Source of the DNA: CAVPWP01 sp050789285
GTDB lineage: Bacteria; Pseudomonadota; Alphaproteobacteria; Rhodobacterales; Rhodobacteraceae
Reading direction: 5' to 3'
Assembly: GCF_050789285.1 (NCBI RefSeq)
Contig: NZ_JBOUVX010000002.1
Coordinates: 868,001-932,000 of the forward strand
DNA length: 64,000 nt
Shown here: one piece after another, positions 8,386-17,463 of the stretch
Layout: each line of letters starts with the position of its first letter
How positions within the stretch are numbered: position 1 is the first letter of the stretch
Notes under the pieces: generated by a model
Told to the model about the DNA's origin: nothing
The model's database searches: none
The model's input: the letters and a program-made list of their open reading frames with translations, nothing else
Translations under genes and position numbers: made by a program

Positions 8386-9630
8386 ATGTCACTCGTGAGA
8401 CCTGTCGGGCGGGTTGCGGTTCTTGGGGCCGGAATGGCGGGTGTGAGCACCGCCATCTTTCTGGCGCGTCGCGGCTATCACGTCACGCTCTATGAAGAAA
8501 TGGACACCGCGCTGTCCGGCGCAAGCCGCTGGAACGAGGGAAGAATTCACCTCGGCTATGTCTATGGCGCCGATACGACGCTGAACACCGCCAAGCATCT
8601 TCTGCCCGGCGGTCTGTCGTTCAAGCCGCTTGTCGAAGAACTTCTGGAAGAGCGGATTGCACCCTCGGTCACCCAGGGCGACGACCGCTACCTGGTTCAC
8701 AGGAAAAGCGTTATCGCAGCCGATCCGCTTGAAGCCAACCTGCACGCCATCAACGACCTGGTGCGAAGCCATCCCGACGCCGCTGCCTACCTGGACGATG
8801 CGTCGAATGCGCGTGTCCACCGCATGTCCGAGTCCGAGCTTCGCAACCTCACCGACAGCCCGGACATCACTGCGGGCTTTCATGTCATGGAACGGTCGAT
8901 TGAAACGCAGTGGCTTTGCGACCGGCTGCTGGATGTGGTGACGAACACGCCCGGGCTGACCTTGCGGACCGGTGCCAGGGTTCTCTCGGCGACACCCGTC
9001 CGCACCGAGGACGGGCCGTGGCGCGTGGCGACACCGGAGGACACCGAAACCTTCGACCTTGTCGTCAACACCGCGTGGAACGGCCTGCTTGAAATCGACA
9101 AGACCGCCGGACTTCCCCTGAATTTCGAATGGTCACATCGCTATCGCATTTCCCTTTTCGCGACGACGAAAAGAAACGTTCCTGTCGGCAGCATGTTCGT
9201 CGCCGTCGGCCCCTTCGGCATCTTCAAGAACCACAACGACCGCATCTTCTACATGTCCTGGTATCAGACCGGGCTCCGAACCTATACCGAGGGTCTTTCG
9301 GCGATCCGGCCCGCACCGATGACCAAGACCGAGGCGGTCGAGTTCATCGACCGCACGCGTGGCGCTCTCGAACGACTGATGCCGCCCGTGGCCGAGGTTT
9401 TCGCGAACGTCGAAACGCTGCGACTCGAGGGGGGCTTCGTTCTGGCCCAAGGGACGGGGCGTCTGGACGATCCGGCGGCGTCTCTTCACAAGCGCGACAA
9501 GTTCGGCGTCCGCCGGCGCGGCAATTTCCTTTCGGTCGACACCGGGAAGTTCGCCACTGCGCCTTGGGTGGCAAGGCGCGTGGCCGACATGGTGACCGGC
9601 GAAGGTCGGCTTTCGCAGGTGGCAGAGTGA
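8386..9630 (+). CDS. FAD-dependent oxidoreductase (DAO-like)
   Basis: 414 aa from the ATG at 8386, chosen because the dinucleotide-binding segment VAVLGAGMAGVSTAIFLARR follows at once; the open frame extends 120 bp further upstream without family features. The GxGxxG fold binds FAD, and late segments (GGFVLAQGTG, NFLSVDTGKFATAPW) fit the D-amino-acid-oxidase-like superfamily. The substrate is unknown. The stop overlaps the GTG start of a family 2 glycosyltransferase, so the two are co-translated, which suggests modification of a sugar or glycan intermediate. The only other local gene that could be functionally related is that glycosyltransferase. Confidence 0.75.
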   Translation: MSLVRPVGRVAVLGAGMAGVSTAIFLARRGYHVTLYEEMDTALSGASRWNEGRIHLGYVYGADTTLNTAKHLLPGGLSFKPLVEELLEERIAPSVTQGDDRYLVHRKSVIAADPLEANLHAINDLVRSHPDAAAYLDDASNARVHRMSESELRNLTDSPDITAGFHVMERSIETQWLCDRLLDVVTNTPGLTLRTGARVLSATPVRTEDGPWRVATPEDTETFDLVVNTAWNGLLEIDKTAGLPLNFEWSHRYRISLFATTKRNVPVGSMFVAVGPFGIFKNHNDRIFYMSWYQTGLRTYTEGLSAIRPAPMTKTEAVEFIDRTRGALERLMPPVAEVFANVETLRLEGGFVLAQGTGRLDDPAASLHKRDKFGVRRRGNFLSVDTGKFATAPWVARRVADMVTGEGRLSQVAE

Positions 9631-10499
9631 AGGCTGCCCCCCGCGTCACGGCAGTTGTGCCGACCTACAATGCCGCCGGGTTCGTCGAGCAGACGTTGGC
9701 GGCGCTGGACGCGCAGACATACTCCAACCTCGAGATCCTGATTGGTGACGATGCCTCGACCGACGACACGCCTGCGCTTCTGCGCTCTTTCGCCGAAGCG
9801 CGCCCCAACGTCCGTCTGATCCTGCGCGAAGAAAACGTGGGGTGGGTCGCGAACACCAATGACCTGATGCGCCGACGCAGCGGCGAGCTGATGTTCTTCA
9901 TGCCGCATGACGATCTCATCATGCCGACCTACGTCGAGCGGCTAGTCGCCGCGCTGATGGCAAACCCCCAAGCGGTTTTGGCCTACAGCGATGTGCTGGC
10001 GGTGCCGGTCCATGGCACGCCCCACGAGGTCAGCCTGATCAGGCTTGACGGCGAGACAAGCGCGATCCGCCGGGCACTGGTCTACATCACGCGGGCCCGG
10101 GGCTGGTGGGTGCCGCATCGGGGCATTTTCCGCGCCGAGGCCTTCGACCGGATCGGCGGCCTTCAGTTGAACCGGCTTGGGGAATACTCGGCCGATACGG
10201 CCTGGCTGCTGCACATGGCGCTTCTCGGTCAATTCGTCCGGGTTCCCGAAGTCCTTTATCACAAGGTCTGGAAGCCAAGCAGCCTGAGCCTCAACTGGGA
10301 CGGCGGCCGCTATCCCGGGCGGGCCCTGCAGGAGGCAACGTACCGCGAGGTCATGCGCAGCGACGCACCGCGGCATCAGAAACTGGTGATTGGGGGCCTG
10401 ATCCGCCTGCTCGGTCCGGTCCGTTGGGTGAAATGGCGCCTCGGCCAGGGCCGCACTGCCTTGAACACGCGGTCAGAGGGTCCGTCCAGCCTGGACTAG
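9627..10499 (+). CDS. Glycosyltransferase family 2
   Basis: 290 aa with the GT-A nucleotide-sugar fold at the N-terminus: VVPTYNAAGFVEQTL, then DDASTDDT and the metal-binding PHDD near residue 92. No membrane helix is apparent, so it is a cytoplasmic or peripheral transferase. The GTG at 9627 overlaps the stop of the oxidoreductase gene; the open frame continues far upstream only as a shadow inside that gene. The acceptor is unknown. The absence of other polysaccharide genes around the pair suggests a remnant or a very small glycan-decoration unit. Confidence 0.82.
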   Translation: MKAAPRVTAVVPTYNAAGFVEQTLAALDAQTYSNLEILIGDDASTDDTPALLRSFAEARPNVRLILREENVGWVANTNDLMRRRSGELMFFMPHDDLIMPTYVERLVAALMANPQAVLAYSDVLAVPVHGTPHEVSLIRLDGETSAIRRALVYITRARGWWVPHRGIFRAEAFDRIGGLQLNRLGEYSADTAWLLHMALLGQFVRVPEVLYHKVWKPSSLSLNWDGGRYPGRALQEATYREVMRSDAPRHQKLVIGGLIRLLGPVRWVKWRLGQGRTALNTRSEGPSSLD

Positions 10500-10642
10500 C
10501 GCCCGACGTGATCCTGCGCGTGTTCAAGCCCCCTGGCTCCGTTTCGACCCTCGCAGGTTCCTTGACCGCTTTCGATGGTCGGTTCTGGCGGTCGTCACGC
10601 CGGTAGCCGGCCGGTGCTTCTTGTCGCCCAACACCATCAAGA

Positions 10643-11023
10643 TCACTCGGGACGCTTCGGCGGTTCGAGCACCCCCTTGGATGCAAGCTTCCTGTTGGAT
10701 GCGCGAAGGCGAAGGATCAACGAACGAAGCAGGGCCATCGCCTGCGCCGGATCGCTCGACATCATCTCGACGACTTCGTCTGTGGTGTACGCCTCGCAAG
10801 CGGTTGGTTCTCGCGCGACTGCGGTGGCTGACCGCGGGGCGGGGTCGATGATTCCCATCTCGCCGAACACTTCTCCGGTACCGATCGTAGCAACCCGCTT
10901 CTCTTTCCCATCGCGACCTACCACGACGATATCCACAGACCCCGCAAGGATGTGGTACGAATACGTGCTAGGGTCACCTTGGGAAAAGATCGTCTGCCCC
11001 GCTCCGAACATCACGGATTTCAT
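10643..11023 (-). CDS. Cyclic nucleotide-binding domain protein, stand-alone
   Basis: 126 aa, essentially one cNMP-binding beta-roll: IFSQGDPSTYSYHILAGSVD, then FGEMGIIDPAPRSATAVA, which matches the phosphate-binding cassette (Gly-Glu ... Pro-Arg-Ser-Ala-Thr). A short C-terminal helix follows and there is no DNA-binding domain, so it is not a CRP-type regulator. It may bind cAMP or cGMP as a regulatory subunit for an unlinked partner. GGGAGAG lies just before the ATG at 11023. Surrounded by gene-poor sequence. Confidence 0.78.
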   Translation of the reverse strand: MKSVMFGAGQTIFSQGDPSTYSYHILAGSVDIVVVGRDGKEKRVATIGTGEVFGEMGIIDPAPRSATAVAREPTACEAYTTDEVVEMMSSDPAQAMALLRSLILRLRASNRKLASKGVLEPPKRPE

Positions 11024-11538
11024 GGAGCTCTCCCATCATCTCGCCCAAGGATGACGCTATCACACCTCGGGTCGGTTTCCAGCGGCTCGCTTTGCGAGCG
11101 CGAAGGCAGCCCACGATTGGAGGGCGAATCGAGGGAAGCGGTCCAGCGCAGGCACATCCCCGGCAAGGGCTGGTTCACATGCCTGCGTCGCCGTAGGCCC
11201 CTCGAGCCATGGTTCAACAGACCTCGCGTCTTGGCGAGATCGAAGGGTCACGAAGTGATAAGAGCCATCTGGCGGGTGGCATCGGCTTTGCCAGCGGCAC
11301 TCTGCCGCTCGCCCTTTCCAGCATCGGCCCCAAAGGGACATCGACTTGAAGCGCGACGAAGGTCCAGGTCCCGCCCTCAGTACCCAAGGCTGCGCTCAAA
11401 CCGAAGGTTCGAGAAGGGCTCACGGGCGACCCCCGACCATTTCGCTTGGATGACTGCTGGGTCGGGCGAAGCGGACCTTGGCGAACCCACAGACGGACTG
11501 TGGAACGCGGCCGCAGAAGTGATTATCGAACGGCTTTC
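11024..11538. other. Gap without a recognisable gene (515 bp)
   Basis: Several short frames overlap on both strands, but none shows a recognisable domain, start signal or coding pattern. The part near 11520-11545 is clearly more AT-rich than the chromosome around it. Together with the truncated hydrolase gene beside it, this looks like decayed acquired sequence. Confidence 0.45.
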
Positions 11539-12108
11539 TCAAAAATAGCCGCTCACCCCATCAATCTCGATCACAACACCGATGTCGCCACGGTCGCGTC
11601 CATACACGTGGGTGCCGCGGGGGATGTCCGAGGAATTTGAAAGAGCCCTGAACGTTATGCCATTCACAACTTGCTCGGTACCGGCCTCGAACGGCGTAAT
11701 CACATTGTTCGAAATCATCAAAGGCAGCTGGTCGATGACCGATTGCGTCGCCAGCACAACGGTGTCGCGGCGCAGCAACCCGATCATGGTGTCGATGCTA
11801 AGGTGGTCGGGATGCGCCCGTGTCAGGATGACGATGTCAGGGCGGCCAAAGCGTTTGTACTGCTCCTGATTTCCCACCGGATCGATAAGTATAAGCGCTT
11901 GATCCAGATCCAGCACGATACTCGTGCGATTGGTCGCAATGGGCTCTGGAAACGCGATGGACAATAGATGTTCCGTCGCCAAGTGTTGTGCCGATCGAGC
12001 ATTGCCGGCGTGCACCGAACCTGAATCTGGCGTCGGAGCGTTCATCCAAGCGAGCGCTGCGGTCTGAGCCATACCTGCTAAGGCGACAAAGGCGAACAGG
12101 GTTTTCAT
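11539..12108 (-). CDS. MBL-fold metallo-hydrolase, C-terminally truncated
   Basis: 189 aa from the ATG at 12108 (MKTLFAFVALAGMAQTAALA), an exported protein with a clear signal peptide. The metallo-beta-lactamase fold is present up to the metal loop TRAHPDHLS and the later segment GVVIEIDGVSGYF, where it stops. In UlaG-like relatives this strand leads into a Ser-Gly-Asp metal ligand and about 80 more residues, so the last metal ligands are missing. Base composition is markedly poorer in GC3 than the neighbours. It could be a pseudogene or a foreign gene cut at its 3' end. Confidence 0.6.
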   Translation of the reverse strand: MKTLFAFVALAGMAQTAALAWMNAPTPDSGSVHAGNARSAQHLATEHLLSIAFPEPIATNRTSIVLDLDQALILIDPVGNQEQYKRFGRPDIVILTRAHPDHLSIDTMIGLLRRDTVVLATQSVIDQLPLMISNNVITPFEAGTEQVVNGITFRALSNSSDIPRGTHVYGRDRGDIGVVIEIDGVSGYF

Positions 12109-12599
12109 TGTGATGGTGCCCTCGATCACTTCGGCCAGGAACACGGAAACGTCGGTTCACGCCGAAGCGGCGCGCGTGCCGTGGAAACATCTAGCCCCTT
12201 TGGCGGAAAAGGTAGTGATGGTCGGTGTGACGACCAAAGACGCCCATCACGTTTCTGTCAGCGACCATCTCATCCCAATGCTTGATCACCGTTGCCGTCT
12301 CCGCCAGCAAGGTGAGCGTCTTGTCTTCAGGCTTCAGGCGTCCCGGAGATCGTCGTTGGTGCTGCTGGTCGTGCCGCCGATCCGCTCCCGTATCCCGCGC
12401 CGTCCATCGAACAGCCGGACGTTGGCCGAATGCGTGTGCATCGCGACCTCTCCGTTCCCGAGTGTCTGACACGCGGAAATGCGGGTCCGGGAACAAGGGC
12501 AGAGTTTCGCACCGGAGGTGTGATGTGGCGAGGATCGTGGATCAAGCCTTTGGCTTTCTCCAGCGTGCCAGTTCAGATCAGCATCGTCAGGATATGGAG
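12109..12599 (-). other. Gap with coding-like remnants beside tRNA-Glu
   Basis: About 490 bp without an intact gene. On the minus strand a short frame starting at the ATG at 12441 reads MHTHSANVRLFDG and ends after 35 codons, and a different frame downstream reads AETATVIKHWDEMVADRNVM before a stop near 12191. Both look more protein-like than chance, so this may be one or two genes broken by frameshifts. I cannot name a family. Confidence 0.3.
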
Positions 12600-12674
12600 T
12601 GGCAGCCCGTAGGGGAGTCGAACCCCTCTTTTCAGGTTGAAAACCTGACGTCCTAACCGATAGACGAACGGGCC
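12600..12674 (-). tRNA. tRNA-Glu (anticodon TTC)
   Basis: A 75-nt cloverleaf on the minus strand. The acceptor GGCCCGT pairs with ACGGGCT (one G-U at 1-72), the anticodon stem TCAGG/CCTGA encloses TTTTCAA giving anticodon TTC, the T arm carries GGTTCGA, and the discriminator G is followed by an encoded CCA. It reads GAA and GAG codons. Its 3' end faces the gene-poor region 7.6-12.6 kb, which would be the insertion side for a tRNA-targeted element; no duplicated tRNA 3' end was found there. Confidence 0.97.
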
Positions 12675-12753
12675 ACTGGCTTGCGTGGGCTGCTATCTAG
12701 GCAATGGCCGCGACAAGGGCAAGCAGAAATTCGCGGCGCCTTTCGCGGATCGG

Positions 12754-14517
12754 TCAGTCCGCCGGCGCAGCGTCTTCGAGGCGCAGCTGCACGCGCTGGC
12801 GCCCGCCCCAGGTGTTAAGCTCAAGCCTGCCGGCAAGGTGCATCCGCGCCCCGCGCGCGGCGGCAAGGGCCGGGCCAAGGGGGCCCTCGAAGGCGCCAAA
12901 GGCGATGGCGTCAATGCGGGCGCCTCCACCGCCGCCGACCGACAGCTTCAGGTGCGTGTCCCCCACCTGGCGCGCATCAAGCACGGTGAGCGCCGAGAAG
13001 GCGAATCGCGGCGCCGAGGCACCCATGCCGAAAGGGCCGGCGCGGTCGAGGTCGGCCAGAAGTTCGGGCGTCGCCGCGTCGGGCATCAGAAGGGCGTCGA
13101 TGCGCAGATCGGCAGGCCCCGCCGCATCGGCACCCTGACGCGCCAGAAGCTCGCCAAGGCGCGCCATGGCGGCTTCGATCCGGTCGCGCGACACCGTCAG
13201 ACCTGCCGCCATTCGGTGTCCGCCGCCCTTTTCAAGCAGCCCTTCGCGCGCCACGCGCTGAACCGCGGCGCCCAGATCGACGCCGGCGACCGACCGGCCG
13301 GACCCCTTGCCCAAGTTGCCGTCTAGGCCGATCACCACGGCCGGGCGGTTCAGCGCTTCTTTCAACCGGGCCGCGACAATGCCGACGACGCCCGGGTGCC
13401 AGCCCTCGCCCGCCGCCCAGACAAGCGGGCCGTCGGTGCCCCGCGCCTCGGCCTGGGCAAGGGCTTCTTCGCGGACCGCCGCCTCGACCTCGCGCCGCTC
13501 GGTGTTGAGCTTGTCAAGACGTGCGGCCAGCGCGCGCGCCTCGTCGGGGTCGGTGGTTGCCAGACAACGTGCGCCCAGATCGGCCGCGCCGATCCGCCCT
13601 CCGGCGTTGATCCGCGGGCCCAGAACGAAGCCCAGGTGATAGGCGTTGGGCGCGGTATCCAGCCGGGCGATGTCTGACAGGGCCACAAGCCCGGGCCGTT
13701 CGCGCCGCGCCATGACCTTCAGACCCTGCCGAACGAAGGCGCGGTTGACGCCCAGAAGCGGGGCGACATCGGCGACCGTCGCCAGCGCCACCAGATCGAG
13801 AAGTCCCAGCAGGTCGGGGGCGGGTTCGCCGGACTGGCGCAACTGGCGTCCCGCCTCGACGAGCGTCAGGAAGACGACCGCGGCCGCGCAGAGATGCGCC
13901 AGATCGCCGGATTCGTCCTGCCGGTTCGGGTTCACCACGGCAAGCGCGGGCGGCAGGGTCTCGCCCCCCAGGTGGTGGTCGAGGATCACCACGTCCGCGC
14001 CCTTCGCCGCGGCGATCGCCTCGTGCGAGAGGGTCCCGCAATCGACGCAGACGATCAGGTCGTGACCCTGCGCCAGCGCCGCCATCGCCGGCGGGTTCGG
14101 GCCATAGCCCTCGTCGATCCGGTCGGGAACATAGACGGTCGCCGTGCGGCCGAAGGCGCGCAGCCAGTCCACCAGAAGTGCGGCCGACGCGCCGCCATCC
14201 ACGTCATAATCCGCGAAGATGGCAATCCGTTCGTCACGCCGCACCGCCGCCACCAGCCGGCCGGCGGCCGGTTCCATGTCGCGCAGCGATCGTGGGTCGG
14301 GCAGAAGGTCGCGCAGTTGCGGCTCGAGGTAGCGCAGCGCGCCCGCGGGCTCGACCCCAAGCCGCGCCAGCGTCTGGCACAGCGCTGGCGGCAGGCCGGT
14401 GTCCTGGCCGATCATCTCGGCGCGCCGTTCCGCCTCGGGTCCGGGCCCGTGCCAGCGCCGCCCGGTCAGCGAGCGTTCGACGCCAAGAAAGGCGCGCAGG
14501 GGACCGTCGTCAGGCAA
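12754..14517 (-). CDS. recJ: Single-stranded-DNA-specific exonuclease RecJ
   Basis: 5'-3' ssDNA exonuclease acting with RecFOR and in mismatch and base-excision repair. 587 aa, the usual length. The DHH phosphoesterase motifs are visible: FADYDVDGGASAALL, CVDCGTLSHEA and VILDHHLGG, followed by the DHHA1 domain (GGGHRMAAGLTV) and a C-terminal OB-like region. The start is a TTG at 14517 with GGGGG upstream; no in-frame ATG suits the conserved N-terminus (FLGVERSLTGRRW), so the exact start is less sure than the gene. 76 bp from glpX on the same strand. Confidence 0.93.
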   Translation of the reverse strand: MPDDGPLRAFLGVERSLTGRRWHGPGPEAERRAEMIGQDTGLPPALCQTLARLGVEPAGALRYLEPQLRDLLPDPRSLRDMEPAAGRLVAAVRRDERIAIFADYDVDGGASAALLVDWLRAFGRTATVYVPDRIDEGYGPNPPAMAALAQGHDLIVCVDCGTLSHEAIAAAKGADVVILDHHLGGETLPPALAVVNPNRQDESGDLAHLCAAAVVFLTLVEAGRQLRQSGEPAPDLLGLLDLVALATVADVAPLLGVNRAFVRQGLKVMARRERPGLVALSDIARLDTAPNAYHLGFVLGPRINAGGRIGAADLGARCLATTDPDEARALAARLDKLNTERREVEAAVREEALAQAEARGTDGPLVWAAGEGWHPGVVGIVAARLKEALNRPAVVIGLDGNLGKGSGRSVAGVDLGAAVQRVAREGLLEKGGGHRMAAGLTVSRDRIEAAMARLGELLARQGADAAGPADLRIDALLMPDAATPELLADLDRAGPFGMGASAPRFAFSALTVLDARQVGDTHLKLSVGGGGGARIDAIAFGAFEGPLGPALAAARGARMHLAGRLELNTWGGRQRVQLRLEDAAPAD

Positions 14518-14593
14518 GAGAACCCCCAGATGTGGTGGTCGTTCCGTCAGCGCAACTCTAGATCGGGCTTGGCGGATTCGGAAACCCCGTCGG

Positions 14594-15559
14594 TCAGCCC
14601 GTGGGATTGCGATAGGTCATCCGGCGCACGGACCCGGTCTTCGACCGCATCAGGATCGTCTCGGCGGTCAGATAGCCGATCTCGCGCTTGATACCAGGCA
14701 GGATCGAGCCGTCGGTCACGCCGGTCGCGGCGAAGATCACGTCGCCCGTCACCATGTCGTCGCGGGTATAGACCCGCGACAGGTTGGTGATGCCGGCCTT
14801 TTTCGCGCGCGCACGCTCGTCGTCGTTGCGGAACAGAAGCTTGCCGAAGATCTGACCGCCCATGCACTTGAGCGCCGCCGCCGCCAGAACCCCTTCCGGC
14901 GCGCCGCCCGAACCCATGTACATGTCGATCCCGGTCTTTTCGGGTTCGGCGCAGTGGATCACGCCGGCCACGTCGCCGTCGGTGATCAGTCGGATCGCGC
15001 AGCCCGTGGTGCGAAGCTCGGCGATCATCTCGTCGTGGCGGGGGCGTTCCAGAACGCAGACGGTGATGTCCCCGGTCGAACACCCCTTCGCCGCGGCCAA
15101 GGCCGAAACCCGTTCGGCCGGCGACATGTCCAGCGTGACGACCCCCTTGCGGTATCCGGGGCCGATCGCAAGCTTGTCCATATAGACATCGGGGGCGTGC
15201 AGCATGGACCCGCGCGGCCCCATCGCGATGACCGCAAGCGCGTTCGGCATGTCCTTGGCCGTGAGCGTCGTGCCTTCCAGCGGATCAAGCGCGATGTCGA
15301 CGGCGGGGCCGTCGCCGGTTCCGACCTCTTCGCCGATGTAGAGCATCGGCGCCTCGTCCCGTTCGCCCTCGCCGATGACGACGACGCCCTTGATGTCGAG
15401 CTGGTTGAGCTGACGGCGCATCGCGTCGACGGCGGCCTGGTCGGCGGCCTTCTCGTCGCCCCGCCCGATGAGCTTGGCCGAGGCAAGCGCCGCCGCCTCG
15501 CTGACCCGCGCAAGCCCCAGCGAAAGCATCCGGTCGTGAAACTCGGTGGCTGCGGTCAT
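14594..15559 (-). CDS. glpX: Class II fructose-1,6-bisphosphatase
   Basis: GlpX-type enzyme of gluconeogenesis and, where present, the Calvin cycle: fructose 1,6-bisphosphate to fructose 6-phosphate. 321 aa. Family segments are GEGERDEAPMLYIGEEVG (metal site), DPLEGTTLTAKDMPNALAV and a conserved GSGGAPEGVLAAAALKCMGG. Li+-sensitive-phosphatase fold, cytoplasmic. Upstream of recJ on the same strand, as in many Rhodobacteraceae, and divergent from purA across about 140 bp. Confidence 0.94.
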   Translation of the reverse strand: MTAATEFHDRMLSLGLARVSEAAALASAKLIGRGDEKAADQAAVDAMRRQLNQLDIKGVVVIGEGERDEAPMLYIGEEVGTGDGPAVDIALDPLEGTTLTAKDMPNALAVIAMGPRGSMLHAPDVYMDKLAIGPGYRKGVVTLDMSPAERVSALAAAKGCSTGDITVCVLERPRHDEMIAELRTTGCAIRLITDGDVAGVIHCAEPEKTGIDMYMGSGGAPEGVLAAAALKCMGGQIFGKLLFRNDDERARAKKAGITNLSRVYTRDDMVTGDVIFAATGVTDGSILPGIKREIGYLTAETILMRSKTGSVRRMTYRNPTG

Positions 15560-15697
15560 GTCCCGTCCCTCGGTCGTTCGGTTTTGCCGAACTCCTAGCC
15601 CGCCGGGTGCCCCGTCACAAGGTCATTGCGCATTTGCGGTTTCATCGCCCCTGCCATGCCGATATACCGGCGCGGGTTTCAATTCGCGGAGCGGAAC

Positions 15698-16990
15698 ATG
15701 GCCAACGTCGTCGTTGTCGGCGCCCAGTGGGGTGACGAGGGCAAGGGAAAGATCGTCGATTGGCTGAGCGAACGCGCCGACGTCATCGCGCGCTTCCAGG
15801 GTGGCCACAACGCGGGTCACACGCTGGTCATCGACGGCACCGTCTACAAGCTGCACGCGCTGCCCTCGGGCGTGGTCCGCCCCGGCAAGCTGAGCGTCAT
15901 CGGCAACGGCGTGGTCCTTGACCCCTGGCATCTGATGACCGAGATCGCCGCGATCCGCGCGCAGGGGGTCGAGATCACGCCCCAGACGCTGATGATCGCC
16001 GAGAACACGCCCCTTATCCTGCCCTTCCATGGCGAGCTCGACCGCGCCCGCGAGGGCCAGACGGCCGTCGCGAAGATCGGCACGACCGGGCGCGGCATCG
16101 GTCCGGCCTACGAGGACAAGGTGGGGCGGCGCGCGATCCGTGTCGCCGACCTTGCCGACCGCGCCACGCTTGAGCTGCGGGTCGACCGGGCGCTTGTGCA
16201 CCACGACGCGCTTCGGCGCGGTCTGGGCCTCGATCCGGTGGATCGCGCGGGGCTGGTTGCCCAGCTCGAGGCCATCGCGCCCGAGATCCTGCGCTTCGCG
16301 GCCCCCGTCTGGAAGGTGCTGAACGAACGGCGCAAGGCCGGCAACCGCATCCTGTTCGAAGGGGCGCAGGGGGCGCTTCTCGACATCGATTTCGGCACCT
16401 ATCCGTTCGTGACCTCCTCGAACGTGATTGCCGGGCAGGCGGCGACGGGCGTCGGGCTGGGCCCAGGGTCGATCGACTTCGTGCTTGGCATCGTCAAGGC
16501 CTACACCACGCGAGTGGGCGAAGGCCCCTTCCCGACCGAACTGCTGGATCCGGACGGCGAACGGCTTGGCGCGCGGGGGCACGAATTCGGCACCACCACC
16601 GGGCGCAAGCGACGCTGCGGCTGGTTCGATGCGGTCCTTGTGCGTCAGACCTGCGCCACAAGCGGGGTGAACGGGATAGCCCTGACGAAGCTGGATGTGC
16701 TTGACGGCTTCGACGAGCTGAAGATCTGCGTGGGCTACGACCTGGACGGCACGCGCATCGACCATCTGCCGACGGCGGCCGACCATCAGGCGCGGGTGAC
16801 ACCGATCTACGAAACCATGCCGGGCTGGTCCGGAAGCACCGAGGGTGCGCGCAGCTGGGCCGACCTGCCGGCGAACGCCATCAAGTACGTGCGCCGCGTC
16901 GAAGAGTTGATCGATTGCCCCGTGGCCCTACTTTCCACCTCGCCCGAGCGGGACGACACGATCCTCGTGACCGATCCCTTCGCCGACTGA
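15698..16990 (+). CDS. purA: Adenylosuccinate synthetase
   Basis: Joins IMP and aspartate with GTP in the first committed step to AMP. 430 aa from the ATG at 15698 (MANVVVVGAQWGDEGKGKI); an upstream frame to 15626 carries no family residues. The GTP-binding GDEGKGK, the GGHNAGHT segment and the later TTTGRKRRCGWFD are all present. 7 nt before the DUF2842 gene, with which it is probably co-transcribed. Confidence 0.96.
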   Translation: MANVVVVGAQWGDEGKGKIVDWLSERADVIARFQGGHNAGHTLVIDGTVYKLHALPSGVVRPGKLSVIGNGVVLDPWHLMTEIAAIRAQGVEITPQTLMIAENTPLILPFHGELDRAREGQTAVAKIGTTGRGIGPAYEDKVGRRAIRVADLADRATLELRVDRALVHHDALRRGLGLDPVDRAGLVAQLEAIAPEILRFAAPVWKVLNERRKAGNRILFEGAQGALLDIDFGTYPFVTSSNVIAGQAATGVGLGPGSIDFVLGIVKAYTTRVGEGPFPTELLDPDGERLGARGHEFGTTTGRKRRCGWFDAVLVRQTCATSGVNGIALTKLDVLDGFDELKICVGYDLDGTRIDHLPTAADHQARVTPIYETMPGWSGSTEGARSWADLPANAIKYVRRVEELIDCPVALLSTSPERDDTILVTDPFAD

Positions 16991-16997
16991 GGTGCCC

Positions 16998-17231
16998 ATG
17001 GCCCTGTCCTACAAGACGCGGCGGCGGTTGTCGCTGGTGATCCTGCTGGTGCTTCTGCCGGCGTACATCGTGACCGCGATCACCGTCCTGAACTGGCTCG
17101 GCCGTCCGCCGTTCCTGATCGAGCTTCTGGTCTACGTGGCCCTGGGCATCGTCTGGGCCTTGCCCCTCAAGGCCATCTTCAAGGGCATCGGGCAGGCCGA
17201 TCCCGACGCTCCCCCCAGGGATTCACGTTAA
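16998..17231 (+). CDS. DUF2842 small membrane protein
   Basis: 77 aa (ATG at 16998; a GTG two codons earlier is also possible). A basic N-terminus (MALSYKTRRR) precedes two hydrophobic helices separated by NWLGRPPF, and a short polar tail follows. This is the size and pattern of DUF2842 proteins found in alphaproteobacteria. Function unknown. It follows purA by 7 nt. Confidence 0.8.
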   Translation: MALSYKTRRRLSLVILLVLLPAYIVTAITVLNWLGRPPFLIELLVYVALGIVWALPLKAIFKGIGQADPDAPPRDSR

Positions 17232-17408
17232 AGCCGAAACGGGGCGATCTTCGGGAAGAAGGCCGCCCCGTCGCCGTGGCACCTTGCACAGCCGCTCCGC
17301 GGTGGCCGCCCGTTCGCGCCCGACCTGTTCCACCGACGGGGCAAGGGGGATGCCTGGCGTGCACCACGACCCTAAGGGCCAGACGCCGGGCGATCGGCAG
17401 AAAATGTG

Positions 17409-17441
17409 AAGGGCCGGCCGGGATGTTCCGGCCGGCCCCTT
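17409..17441 (-). terminator. Strong GC hairpin after the acidic-protein gene
   Basis: An 11-bp perfect stem (17411-17421 with 17428-17438) around the loop GATGTT, flanked by AA and TT that extend it, lies about 23 bp beyond the stop of the minus-strand gene ending at 17464. A weak T-rich stretch follows on the minus strand. It sits between convergent genes and may serve both. Confidence 0.6.
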
Positions 17442-17463
17442 GCGTTCGTGCCGTGGTCCGGCG

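Noticed and set aside
11060..11341. A 93-codon minus-strand frame between the cNMP and MBL genes
   Set aside because: No domain or start signal, and the codon pattern differs from both neighbours.
12600..12640. A tRNA-based attachment site duplicated at the far end of the gene-poor region
   Set aside because: I looked for a second copy of the tRNA-Glu 3' end between 7.6 and 12.6 kb and did not find one.
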